Shown here one piece after another: positions 22,988 to 28,972 of a stretch of DNA of 41,786 nucleotides. A program made the translations under genes and the position numbers. Numbering within the stretch: position 1 is the first letter of the stretch; each line of letters begins with the position of its first letter. The DNA is from a virus. The notes under the pieces are model-generated. The model had not been told where the DNA came from and made no database searches. It saw only the letters and a list, made by a program, of their open reading frames with translations. The stretch is taken from the IMG/VR virus record IMGVR_UViG_3300048065_000502, positions 1-41,786 of that record. One strand, given 5' to 3'.

Positions 22988-22995
22988 ATTTTACC
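22988..22995 (-). promoter_or_regulatory. Extended -10 promoter of the leftward early arm
   Basis: On the - strand TG-G-TAAAAT has its hexamer at 22993-22988. No good -35 box is present at the right distance, as expected for an extended -10 promoter. The start site would be near 22981, just before boxA. Confidence 0.45.
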
Positions 22996-23120
22996 ACACG
23001 GGTTTTTGAGATTTGCTGAAAACGCCCTGTTTCAGGGGTGTTGCTCCCCGCTAGGCCGCATGGTTGCTAGGGTGAAAAAAAAGCTTGACACGGGTTGGGG
23101 TGATCAGAGCCTGGGACTAA

Positions 23121-23135
23121 TTACTTGCGCGTCAA
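23121..23135. repeat. 15-bp repeat TTACTTGCGCGTCAA, copy 3
   Basis: Exact copy about 130 bases upstream of the early-arm promoter, in noncoding DNA, same orientation as the others. It sits at the left edge of the compositionally different block. Confidence 0.65.
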
Positions 23136-23326
23136 ACACCATAAAGGGGGCATAAAACCACCCCATATATATACATGCACATTTTTATATAGCCCCCCCT
23201 TTTTTCCCGAAAAAATAAAAAAATCGGGACCCTAGCAAAAACCCCTTGCAATAACCCTCAATGGGATTACCCTATAGCGGCGGGAATTACCAACCCGCTT
23301 CACTTAACTTTATAGGATGCTAAAAA

Positions 23327-24049
23327 ATGAAACTATTAGACACCAACGGCGGCAATACTAAACTCGCCAAAAATGCCAGCGCTGAAAATATCCGGTTCGC
23401 TGGTTTGTCTCTTTTCCCAAATGACACACTTTGCCCAATGCGCCATATAGCGGCATGCGCTGAACCTTGCCTGATTTCGTCGGGCCGGGGGGCATTCGAT
23501 AACGTGGCCAATGGTCGCCAGAATAAAACCGATTTTTTCCTAAATGATCGCGCCGGGTTTTTGCAGCAATTGCGCCGGGAGTTAACCAATTTTCAAAAGC
23601 TTTGCGAAAAGACCGGGTCCACGCCTTGGGTCCGGTTAAATGTAATCAGTGACATACAATGGGAGCGGGACGCCTTCGGGGCTATTCCGCAAAGCTTCCC
23701 CGGTTTAAATTTTCTGGACTATACGAAAATCGCAAAGCGTTTAGATAATACCCCGGCTAATTATTCGCTAATGTTTTCCTATAGCAAGGCCCCCGCGTAC
23801 CAGTCGCAAGTCAAACAAGCGCTGAAAACCGGGGTCCCCGTTAGCGCTGTTTTTTTGGGTCCTATGCCTGAAACCTTTTTAGGGCGTCCGGTGTTTAATG
23901 GGGACAAATCCGACCTGCTAAACGTCAAAAAGCGCGGTCATGTTATCGGGCTAAAATACAAGCCAGCGAAGGGCAAGGGGATAAACCCGGCAGATCAGGT
24001 TTTTGTAATCGATACCCGCGACCAAATCCCCGCGCTTATGGTGGCGTGA
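23327..24049 (+). CDS. gp88-like protein (mycobacteriophage gp88 / DUF7227 type)
   Basis: 240 residues. The pattern fits the gp88 family as I remember it: an N-terminal LDTNGGNTKLAK, a Cys-rich CPMRHIAACAEPCLISSGRG, an RLNVISDIQWE core strand, FLDYTKIAKR and a late ETFLGRPVFNGDKSDLL. The family is common in phages and plasmids; no reaction is established. The codon style (CGG, GGG, CCG) differs from the flanking phage genes. The leader ATAGGATGCTAAAAAATG is repeated exactly in front of the DUF932 gene. Confidence 0.72.
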   Translation: MKLLDTNGGNTKLAKNASAENIRFAGLSLFPNDTLCPMRHIAACAEPCLISSGRGAFDNVANGRQNKTDFFLNDRAGFLQQLRRELTNFQKLCEKTGSTPWVRLNVISDIQWERDAFGAIPQSFPGLNFLDYTKIAKRLDNTPANYSLMFSYSKAPAYQSQVKQALKTGVPVSAVFLGPMPETFLGRPVFNGDKSDLLNVKKRGHVIGLKYKPAKGKGINPADQVFVIDTRDQIPALMVA

Positions 24050-24137
24050 TGTGCGCTTCATTTATATGGCGGTCGGTTACTTTTATTTTTGGTGGCACGT
24101 TTTAAACTTCGCCGCTTCCCTCTTTTAACCCCTTATC

Positions 24138-24165
24138 AGCCCCCCTTAATTGGGGGGTTTTATTA
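24138..24165 (+). terminator. Rho-independent terminator after the gp88-like gene
   Basis: CCCCCC-TTAATT-GGGGGG is followed by TTTTATTATT. It separates the gp88-like gene from the DUF932 gene, which therefore probably has its own promoter. Confidence 0.82.
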
Positions 24166-24178
24166 TTACCCCAGCCGG

Positions 24179-24186
24179 TGTATTAT
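24179..24186 (+). promoter_or_regulatory. Possible promoter of the DUF932 gene
   Basis: A TATTAT hexamer (24181-24186) directly preceded by TG lies about 50 bases before the DUF932 start, with only a weak TTTTAT at -35. Just downstream, GTGGA-ATTTA-TCCAC forms a small dyad that includes TTATCCACG (24200-24208), one base off the DnaA box TTATCCACA. Confidence 0.35.
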
Positions 24187-24235
24187 CCGGGTGTGGAATT
24201 TATCCACGCTAACCAATTAAATAGGATGCTAAAAA

Positions 24236-25192
24236 ATGAACGTACAAAATAACCCAGTTGCACAATTCAAAGTTAATTCCGACACCGTAAACGGCGGAAC
24301 CTTTTTAACCCGGTTGCACAATACCGAACTCCCCCAGCTAACCAGCACCACCAATTTTAACGCGGTTGCTGAACCCGTTTACATGCGGAACCATGAGACC
24401 GGGACCGCGTCACAAATCCAAAATCACCGCGTTATTAGGCGGGACGATACCGGGAACGCTTTAGGCATTGTCGGGCGACGTTATGGCATCGCGCAAAATG
24501 CAGAGTTATACGAAATGCTAACCAGCGCGGCGCGGGATACCTTGCCCCCTTCGGCGCTTAAAGGCGCTGAGTTAAAAGAAGTGGCCTCGCATGGTGGCGC
24601 GTATACCCGTTTCGAGTTGGCTTTTCCTGAGATGCGAACCCCAATCCGCCAGCGTAACAGCGAAACGGAATTAAAATTTCGGGTAGGCATTTCAAACACG
24701 TTTGACGGTAACGGCGCGGTGCGCGTATTCGCTGGGGCTTATGATCTGGTGTGCGAAAACGGGATGACCATCGGGGAAGCTGTTAAACAATATGCGCGGC
24801 ATACTTCAGGTTTTACCCCTAGCAAGTTTTCCGAATTCCTATCAAATGAAATGGCGCGGTATCTGGAAAAGGCGCGGGAGTGGCAACGCTGGGCGGATCT
24901 GAATATCTCCCCGGATCAGGCTGAAACGGTCTTAAAAGATAGCGGGTTATCTGAGCGCCGCGTTACCGCAATGGTGGATCAATTCCACACTGAAACGATG
25001 GCGCGGGGGTCTAGTGTATGGGCGCTATATTCCGCGCTTACTTTTTACGCCTCGCACAATTCAGAACGGTTTGCGGTCCGCAATTCAGCAAACGCGGATA
25101 ACACCGGGGCAACCCTTGAAACCCGCGAACGTGAAGTGACCAAAATTATCACGGGTAAAGCGTGGTCTAACCTAATCGCGGAGGCAGCTTAA
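24236..25192 (+). CDS. DUF932 phage/plasmid-like protein
   Basis: 318 residues. Diagnostic segments are NHRVIRRDDTGNALGIVGRRYGIAQNAEL near residue 60-90 and the later YDLVCENGMTIGEAV, both typical of DUF932 (TIGR03299, 'phage/plasmid-like protein'). The molecular function is unknown. It is found on plasmids and in large phages, often beside small unknown genes, as here. It shares its leader motif with the gp88-like gene and is followed with no gap by a 145-residue ORF. Composition differs from the phage arms. Confidence 0.85.
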   Translation: MNVQNNPVAQFKVNSDTVNGGTFLTRLHNTELPQLTSTTNFNAVAEPVYMRNHETGTASQIQNHRVIRRDDTGNALGIVGRRYGIAQNAELYEMLTSAARDTLPPSALKGAELKEVASHGGAYTRFELAFPEMRTPIRQRNSETELKFRVGISNTFDGNGAVRVFAGAYDLVCENGMTIGEAVKQYARHTSGFTPSKFSEFLSNEMARYLEKAREWQRWADLNISPDQAETVLKDSGLSERRVTAMVDQFHTETMARGSSVWALYSALTFYASHNSERFAVRNSANADNTGATLETREREVTKIITGKAWSNLIAEAA

Positions 25193-25630
25193 ATGTTAGA
25201 TTTTCCAAACACTACACCGGGCGCGGACCTTGAAACGCTGACCCGTGAATTAATCCAGTCGCTACAGATCCAGCATCAAACCGGGGTTATTCAGTTAACC
25301 CCCACCATGCTGAATAAGTCGATTATTGACGCCAATAAAAGCGTTATTGATACCGCGCTTGCCGGGGGGGTAGATTATGCCGCCCTAGCACCGGGGGACC
25401 GGGTAACACTGGAAGGCGTACACCATGCCACCGGGGAAGCTTGCCGGGTGACGTTTTACCGCGCCGGGGGCCGGGGTGATAAGCGTGTCAGTATTAGCGC
25501 GTTAAAATCGCATGCGGGACCGGGTGACACTATCGCGCTCACTTACAAAGCGCCGGGGGTGTTAGTGATTAATGTTTCTGGACATGCTGCCGAAATCGTC
25601 ATGACAAAAGCAACGGGGGGTGATCAGTGA
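25193..25630 (+). CDS. Unknown protein coupled to DUF932
   Basis: 145 residues starting directly after the DUF932 stop, with GGAGG eight bases upstream. The N-terminal half is helical; the C-terminal half has a beta-rich layout with repeated Gly (GDRVTLEGVHHATGE, VTFYRAGGRGDK). No family recognised. It ends at TGA overlapping the GTG start of a small membrane protein. Confidence 0.6.
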   Translation: MLDFPNTTPGADLETLTRELIQSLQIQHQTGVIQLTPTMLNKSIIDANKSVIDTALAGGVDYAALAPGDRVTLEGVHHATGEACRVTFYRAGGRGDKRVSISALKSHAGPGDTIALTYKAPGVLVINVSGHAAEIVMTKATGGDQ

Positions 25631-25800
25631 ATTCTAAAATTTCGGAAATACTTTTAGGCGTGGCCACCATGATTTTATTCGCGGTTATGTTTAATTTTTT
25701 AATAGTCAATTGGGCGCTGGGATGCGGGGAGACAATCTACACCGCGACCGGGTCGCATCCGGGGGAGTGTGTCGGATTGCTGGATCTATTCCGGTATTAG
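25627..25800 (+). CDS. Small single-pass membrane protein (GTG start)
   Basis: 57 residues beginning at GTG 25627, overlapping the preceding stop (GTGA), with GGGGGG six bases upstream. One strong transmembrane helix (about residues 8-30: ILLGVATMILFAVMFNFLIV) is followed by a short Cys-containing tail (GCGE, GEC). The codon style matches the cassette. A terminator follows 28 bases later. Holin or spanin-like roles cannot be argued from this; function unknown. Confidence 0.55.
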   Translation: MNSKISEILLGVATMILFAVMFNFLIVNWALGCGETIYTATGSHPGECVGLLDLFRY

Positions 25801-25828
25801 ATACCCGGCCCCCTGTAACGCTTCAGAA

Positions 25829-25848
25829 CCCCCGCAAGGGGGTTTTTT
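25829..25848 (+). terminator. Rho-independent terminator of the rightward cassette operon
   Basis: CCCCC-GCAA-GGGGG followed by six T residues, 28 bases after the small membrane-protein gene. Confidence 0.88.
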
Positions 25849-25877
25849 GTGTCTACCCCATACAAACCCCCCGGACA

Positions 25878-25901
25878 TAAAAAAACGCCCCGTAGGGCGT
25901 T
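25878..25901 (-). terminator. Rho-independent terminator of the leftward cassette operon
   Basis: On the - strand ACGCCC-TACG-GGGCGT is followed by seven T residues, 23 bases after the stop of the 89-residue gene. With the + strand terminator at 25829 it forms a convergent pair. Confidence 0.85.
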
Positions 25902-25923
25902 GTGGTGGATCCTATCGCGGGGG

Positions 25924-26193
25924 TTAACCCGTTAGAAAATATTCCCGGCTAACATCGGTCGAAAAATCCCCGGCGTCATTTTTAAAACACTCGTAAACAA
26001 TCGCCACAAATTTACCGTCTAGCCAATAAAAGCAAAAATCAAAAACGCGGGATCCAATCTCAAACCCGGCCCAATAATTGTTACTTTCGGATTTGTCCGC
26101 GCCCGTTTCAAATTCCCCAAATTCCGGGGTGCTAATCGCGTTGTAATATTCCCCAACAATTGCGCGGCGTTCTGTCACTGATAATTTAAGCAT
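25924..26193 (-). CDS. Unknown protein, last gene of the leftward cassette operon
   Basis: 89 residues, acidic and rich in aromatic residues (FEIGSRVFDFCFYWLDGKFVAIVYE), probably a small alpha-beta fold. GGAG lies eight bases before ATG 26193, in the end of the preceding gene. Four small genes (26846 to 25924) form one operon with minimal spacing and a clear terminator. Function not recognised. Confidence 0.55.
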   Translation of the reverse strand: MLKLSVTERRAIVGEYYNAISTPEFGEFETGADKSESNNYWAGFEIGSRVFDFCFYWLDGKFVAIVYECFKNDAGDFSTDVSREYFLTG

Positions 26194-26195
26194 AG

Positions 26196-26399
26196 TTAAA
26201 ACTCCGCGTTGAGGTTTTCAGCTTGGCCAAATTCCCGCGCCAGTCTGCAAACGATAGAATTTTCGCGCTTGATAATTTCGCGGGTGGGTAGATCGCATTT
26301 CGATACTGCGCTGTGGATCCTATCCGCGGCCATTGCAATCGTTAAAGATGTTTCAGCACTGATACCAGCGGCGCGGAGTTTGTTTCGGTAGTTATTCAT
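26196..26399 (-). CDS. Small helical protein of unknown function
   Basis: 67 residues, mainly helix (NKLRAAGISAETSLTIAMAADRI then LPTREIIKRENSIVCRLAREF). The start ATG shares TAATG with the stop of the gene before it, and GGGGGG lies upstream. The pattern could be a small helix bundle. Part of the four-gene operon. Confidence 0.55.
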   Translation of the reverse strand: MNNYRNKLRAAGISAETSLTIAMAADRIHSAVSKCDLPTREIIKRENSIVCRLAREFGQAENLNAEF

Positions 26400-26641
26400 T
26401 ACGCGCCCCCCTTGCCAGTAAAGGCTAATGTGGCCGCGTTAAATTGCGCGACAGTATCGCGCCCGGTCCCCTGCCAATGGGTAACCCAAATAGAACCCGA
26501 AGGGCGAACCCCAACAAACCTGCAACGCTTGCCAGTTGACCCACACCGCAACCACTGGCCGCGCTGTAATTTAATTTGGCCGCGCTCAATAGCTTCCTGA
26601 ATACCCGCGCCCCACAAATCTAGTGTGCTGATAAATTTCAT
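26399..26641 (-). CDS. Small basic protein of unknown function
   Basis: 80 residues from ATG 26641, preceded by a long G tract (GGGGGGG) that serves as ribosome site; the same leader type is seen at 26399. The longer frame to 26674 overlaps the previous gene without a ribosome site. The middle is basic with two Cys (WLRCGSTGKRCRFVGVRPSG), like a small beta-barrel or zinc-free nucleic-acid binder. Function unknown. Confidence 0.5.
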   Translation of the reverse strand: MKFISTLDLWGAGIQEAIERGQIKLQRGQWLRCGSTGKRCRFVGVRPSGSIWVTHWQGTGRDTVAQFNAATLAFTGKGGA

Positions 26642-26654
26642 TACGCGCCCCCCC

Positions 26655-26846
26655 TTAAAATTCAAAGTCAACAAAAACGGTGGTGCTACCCTTCAGGTAT
26701 ACCGCCCGGCTTATGTCATCCCAATCGTCACAAGTGAAACGCTTTTCCGCCCGGTCATATTCGCCGCGAGTGTAGACTTTTTTCGCGTCGGGTTTGCGCT
26801 TGATAAACTCGCCTTTTTTAACGTCTTTTAAAAGTATTGATTGCAT
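26655..26846 (-). CDS. Conserved small phage/plasmid protein (KDVKKGEF type)
   Basis: 63 residues. The motif order KDVKKGEFIKRK, VYTRGEYDRAEKRF and a final hydrophobic VFVDFEF is one I recall from many short uncharacterised proteins of phages and mobile elements; none has a known function. AAGGATGCTAAATC precedes the ATG, the same leader motif as the gp88-like and DUF932 genes. A well-formed promoter lies 50-80 bases upstream. Confidence 0.6.
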   Translation of the reverse strand: MQSILLKDVKKGEFIKRKPDAKKVYTRGEYDRAEKRFTCDDWDDISRAVYLKGSTTVFVDFEF

Positions 26847-26900
26847 GATTTAGCATCCTTAATTTGTTTAGGTAATGTGGCGTGTATCACCACACCGCAA

Positions 26901-26929
26901 ATATAACCCGGCGCGGGTAACCCTTGCAA
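26901..26929 (-). promoter_or_regulatory. Promoter of the leftward cassette operon
   Basis: On the - strand TTGCAA (26929-26924), a 17-base spacer and TTATAT (26906-26901). The start would be near 26894, about 48 bases before the first gene. Confidence 0.6.
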
Positions 26930-27456
26930 GCTTTCCGGGGGGTTATTTCAGGGGGTCTTTAGAGTGCATCCGCAAGGCATGCCCCACCCCTTTTTAAATT
27001 CGTAAACTGTAGCGCAGGAAATCCCCCGGACCTTTGGCGCTGATACTCTTTAGTTATGGGCGCGGGTTCTCTTTAACGCAGTACCTGCAACGCTTTAAAA
27101 CTTTTATGGGGACAAATTCCGGGGACCGCGTGACAGATCCCCCGAAGCAATCCAGCGCGAACCCTAGCAATACCGGGGGTTTGAGTTAACCCGGCTGGAT
27201 AACAAGCAATGACGGGGGGCAACCGCCACCGGGGGGTGGGTGCGTTAGCGTATACAAGCTCTGCACAATTTTAGGAAAATGGGACTGTCAACTAGAAGGC
27301 CCCCTATGGACCCATTGTAAAGACCCAAGACTTGTATATGGGCTAAATGGGGGATGCTTGACAGAAAACTGTCTACCAATGTCCCTTTGCGTCCATCTAT
27401 AAAACTCCTCTATAGAACTGGATCACATAAAACCCCTACATAAGGGGTACAGAAGT

Positions 27457-27485
27457 TTGACAGTACCCCAAATATAGTGTATCTA
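27457..27485 (+). promoter_or_regulatory. Probable promoter of the rightward (late) arm
   Basis: TTGACA (27457-27462) with TATCTA at 17 bases (27480-27485) or TCTAAT at 19. The -35 box lies inside the inverted repeat GGGGTAC/GTACCCC (27444-27469), so a repressor bound there would block it. The first gene starts about 45 bases downstream with a strong AGGAGG. Confidence 0.5.
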
Positions 27486-27534
27486 ATACCCATCTTGAGT
27501 GGTTTTGTTTGGGTGGTCTTAATTAGGAGGCCCA

Positions 27535-27882
27535 ATGACTTGTAGTACAAGCGATAAGATTAACTTCACACTTAACATAGACGTAGAACATGACTTAGAA
27601 GTAGATCCTGAGTCAGTGTTGTCTATCGTGTCTTATATCTACACAGATGCTGACGAAGAACCCTTTGAGGTCCGTCATAGCTTAGAAGAACTAGCTGAAG
27701 GTATCGTCGAATATTATGGAGAGGACCTATCTAGGAATGGATACGGTCAGATGTACATTGTTGGGCATGAGCTACGGCGTATTGCTGAACAAATACTGAA
27801 TGCAGCAGAACTCCATGAAGATTGCATCAACGGTGACGGGATCACTGGGATGTCTGGCCAGGAAGACGATCAATATATTTAA
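27535..27882 (+). CDS. Acidic protein of unknown function
   Basis: 115 residues, strongly acidic throughout (VDPESVLSIVSYIYTDADEEP; LHEDCINGDG). It has a near-perfect AGGAGG ribosome site four bases before the ATG. It is the first gene of the rightward arm and is coupled (TAATG) to the HNH gene. Composition suggests a soluble helical protein, possibly a DNA-mimic or inhibitor, but that is only a guess from charge. Confidence 0.55.
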   Translation: MTCSTSDKINFTLNIDVEHDLEVDPESVLSIVSYIYTDADEEPFEVRHSLEELAEGIVEYYGEDLSRNGYGQMYIVGHELRRIAEQILNAAELHEDCINGDGITGMSGQEDDQYI

Positions 27883-28289
27883 TGTATACAGATAAAGAGC
27901 TAGACAGCTTCTCTCTCCCTGAAGTTATGGAAGAGTACATCCGCCTTAGACTTACTCAGACGTACAGTGTGATCAAGTACAAGTGTGATAAGAACTCTGT
28001 GCCGTTTGACTTCTGCTTAGACGATCTTGCACCTTTCCCCCTACAGTGTCCTGTATTAGATATCGATATCGATTACTTTAAGAAGGGGCAGGGGGGGTCT
28101 AATCATAGCCCGTCCATTGACAGACTCGTGCCTTCTAAAGGGTATGTTACAGGTAATGTCAGGATCATTAGCCAGAAAGCTAATCGTTTGAAGCAGGACG
28201 CTTCTGTAGAGGAACAAGTGCAGCTACTTGCGTACAGTTCTGGTGTGTCAGCTAAGAAGCTTCAACAGGCAATAAAAAAAGGCCCTTGA
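27882..28289 (+). CDS. HNH endonuclease
   Basis: 135 residues. The core reads H75-SPSIDRLVPSKGYVTGNVRIIS with N92, then N101 in the KANRLK helix, a pattern common in phage HNH nucleases. The N-terminal part supplies a CPVLDIDID segment with one Cys rather than the two CxxC zinc knuckles of some relatives. It may nick DNA near packaging or be a homing-type enzyme; HNH genes often stand beside terminase in phages, and here terminase lies 2.4 kb downstream. It ends within a hairpin. Confidence 0.82.
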   Translation: MYTDKELDSFSLPEVMEEYIRLRLTQTYSVIKYKCDKNSVPFDFCLDDLAPFPLQCPVLDIDIDYFKKGQGGSNHSPSIDRLVPSKGYVTGNVRIISQKANRLKQDASVEEQVQLLAYSSGVSAKKLQQAIKKGP

Positions 28290-28300
28290 ACGGGCCTCTA
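28277..28300 (-). terminator. Hairpin acting as terminator on the - strand
   Basis: GGCCC-TTGAAC-GGGCC overlaps the HNH stop codon. On the - strand it is followed by seven T residues; on the + strand the tract is only TCTAT. It would stop leftward transcripts entering the HNH gene. Confidence 0.5.
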
Positions 28301-28408
28301 TAAATAGGCAATTCGGGGTATCTCTATATATATATCCCCCTAGCCGACAAGGGCATCTTAGCATGGAAATGACCCTTTGCATAGCCCCCTTGTTAATTTT
28401 TTTGTAGA

Positions 28409-28438
28409 TTGACTACAACTCCACACACATGGTATAAC
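28409..28438 (+). promoter_or_regulatory. Extended -10 promoter before the 87-residue gene
   Basis: TTGACT (28409-28414), an 18-base spacer, and TATAAC (28433-28438) preceded by TGG. The start would be near 28445, only about seven bases before the ATG at 28452, so the mRNA would be almost leaderless. Confidence 0.6.
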
Positions 28439-28451
28439 ACTTAGTAGCTGT

Positions 28452-28715
28452 ATGGCACTCCCGACACGAACGACCACAATCAATCTCCACTACATTCGCG
28501 CAGCAATTGAAGCGAACACGGGGATTAGGCTATCCTTAGAAAAGACCCGGCAGTACTTAGTCGAGGAGAAGCTTATTTCTCCGCAGGAAGCTAAGAAACA
28601 TGCCCACATCTTTTCGGGGTACGGCGATTTTTACAGTACTGATGTCTCATCCAGAAACTCTGAAGACATCAAGGACGCCAAAGAGCTTGCTTACCAACTT
28701 CAGACTTACAGGTGA
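28452..28715 (+). CDS. Small protein of unknown function, near-leaderless
   Basis: 87 residues. The central part (LSLEKTRQYLVEEKLISPQEAKKHAHIF) may form a helix-turn-helix-like helical hairpin, but the DNA-binding pattern is not clear. No ribosome site precedes the ATG; a promoter lies so close that translation may start from the very 5' end. Followed by a cluster of small basic proteins. Confidence 0.5.
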   Translation: MALPTRTTTINLHYIRAAIEANTGIRLSLEKTRQYLVEEKLISPQEAKKHAHIFSGYGDFYSTDVSSRNSEDIKDAKELAYQLQTYR

Positions 28716-28718
28716 TTT

Positions 28719-28889
28719 ATGAAATATAAAGCCGCGAAGACTAAGAAGGCCAATTGTGGTGCTTCTGTTAAAGCCGCTGGCGGTGGGTACATGGCCGTGA
28801 ACGGTAATGGGATCGATGTGTCTAAAATTAAGACCCCTAAAGCTGGATACAGTAAAGGCGGGACTCCCTCTAAGGGCAAGAAAAAGTAG
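28719..28889 (+). CDS. Tiny lysine-rich protein
   Basis: 56 residues: a basic N-terminus (KYKAAKTKKANCG), a glycine-rich middle (AAGGGYMAVNGNG) and a basic C-terminus (GGTPSKGKKK). It starts three bases after the preceding stop, with AGGTG upstream. It is the first of four short basic proteins in this segment. Charge suggests DNA or RNA contact; no family named. Confidence 0.55.
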   Translation: MKYKAAKTKKANCGASVKAAGGGYMAVNGNGIDVSKIKTPKAGYSKGGTPSKGKKK

Positions 28890-28972
28890 TGATAGTTAGT
28901 CCCGTAAACGGGGTGAAGTGTGATAGGGTAGTACCCCAACGACACTAATGTCGGGATACTAAGGAAACTTTT

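Larger units (their letters stand above)
22866..23326. other. Control region between divergent transcription units
   Basis: About 460 bases with no convincing gene. Leftward it holds an extended -10 promoter and boxA. The third copy of the 15-bp repeat is at 23121. AT-rich TATATA runs lie at 23164-23191, and a CCCGA/TCGGG hairpin lies around an A-rich loop at 23206-23228. TTGCAA at 23246 could be the -35 box of the rightward promoter, but no well-spaced -10 box was found. Confidence 0.6.
26847..27534. other. 690-base gene-free control region
   Basis: No credible gene. The left part has the GC-rich style of the cassette and holds the leftward promoter and a boxA-like word (27067). The style changes at about 27240 to that of the phage arms. 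The right part has three TTGACAG words, a 14-bp palindrome (27360-27373), two overlapping inverted repeats (27432-27469), and the probable promoter of the rightward arm. Confidence 0.6.

Noticed and set aside
23085-23090. TTGACA as a -35 box on the + strand
   Set aside because: The bases at 17-18 (agcctg) do not form a -10 box; no promoter claimed.
23060-23155. 31-residue ORF on the + strand overlapping repeat copy 3
   Set aside because: Weak ribosome site, contains the 15-bp repeat and has no recognisable composition; more likely part of the control region.
24049-24105. 18-residue ORF starting at TGATG after the gp88-like gene
   Set aside because: Very short, no ribosome site of its own and no support beyond the start-stop overlap.
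27106-27189. 27-residue ORF in the control region
   Set aside because: No ribosome site and no neighbour context; the composition only reflects the GC-rich block.
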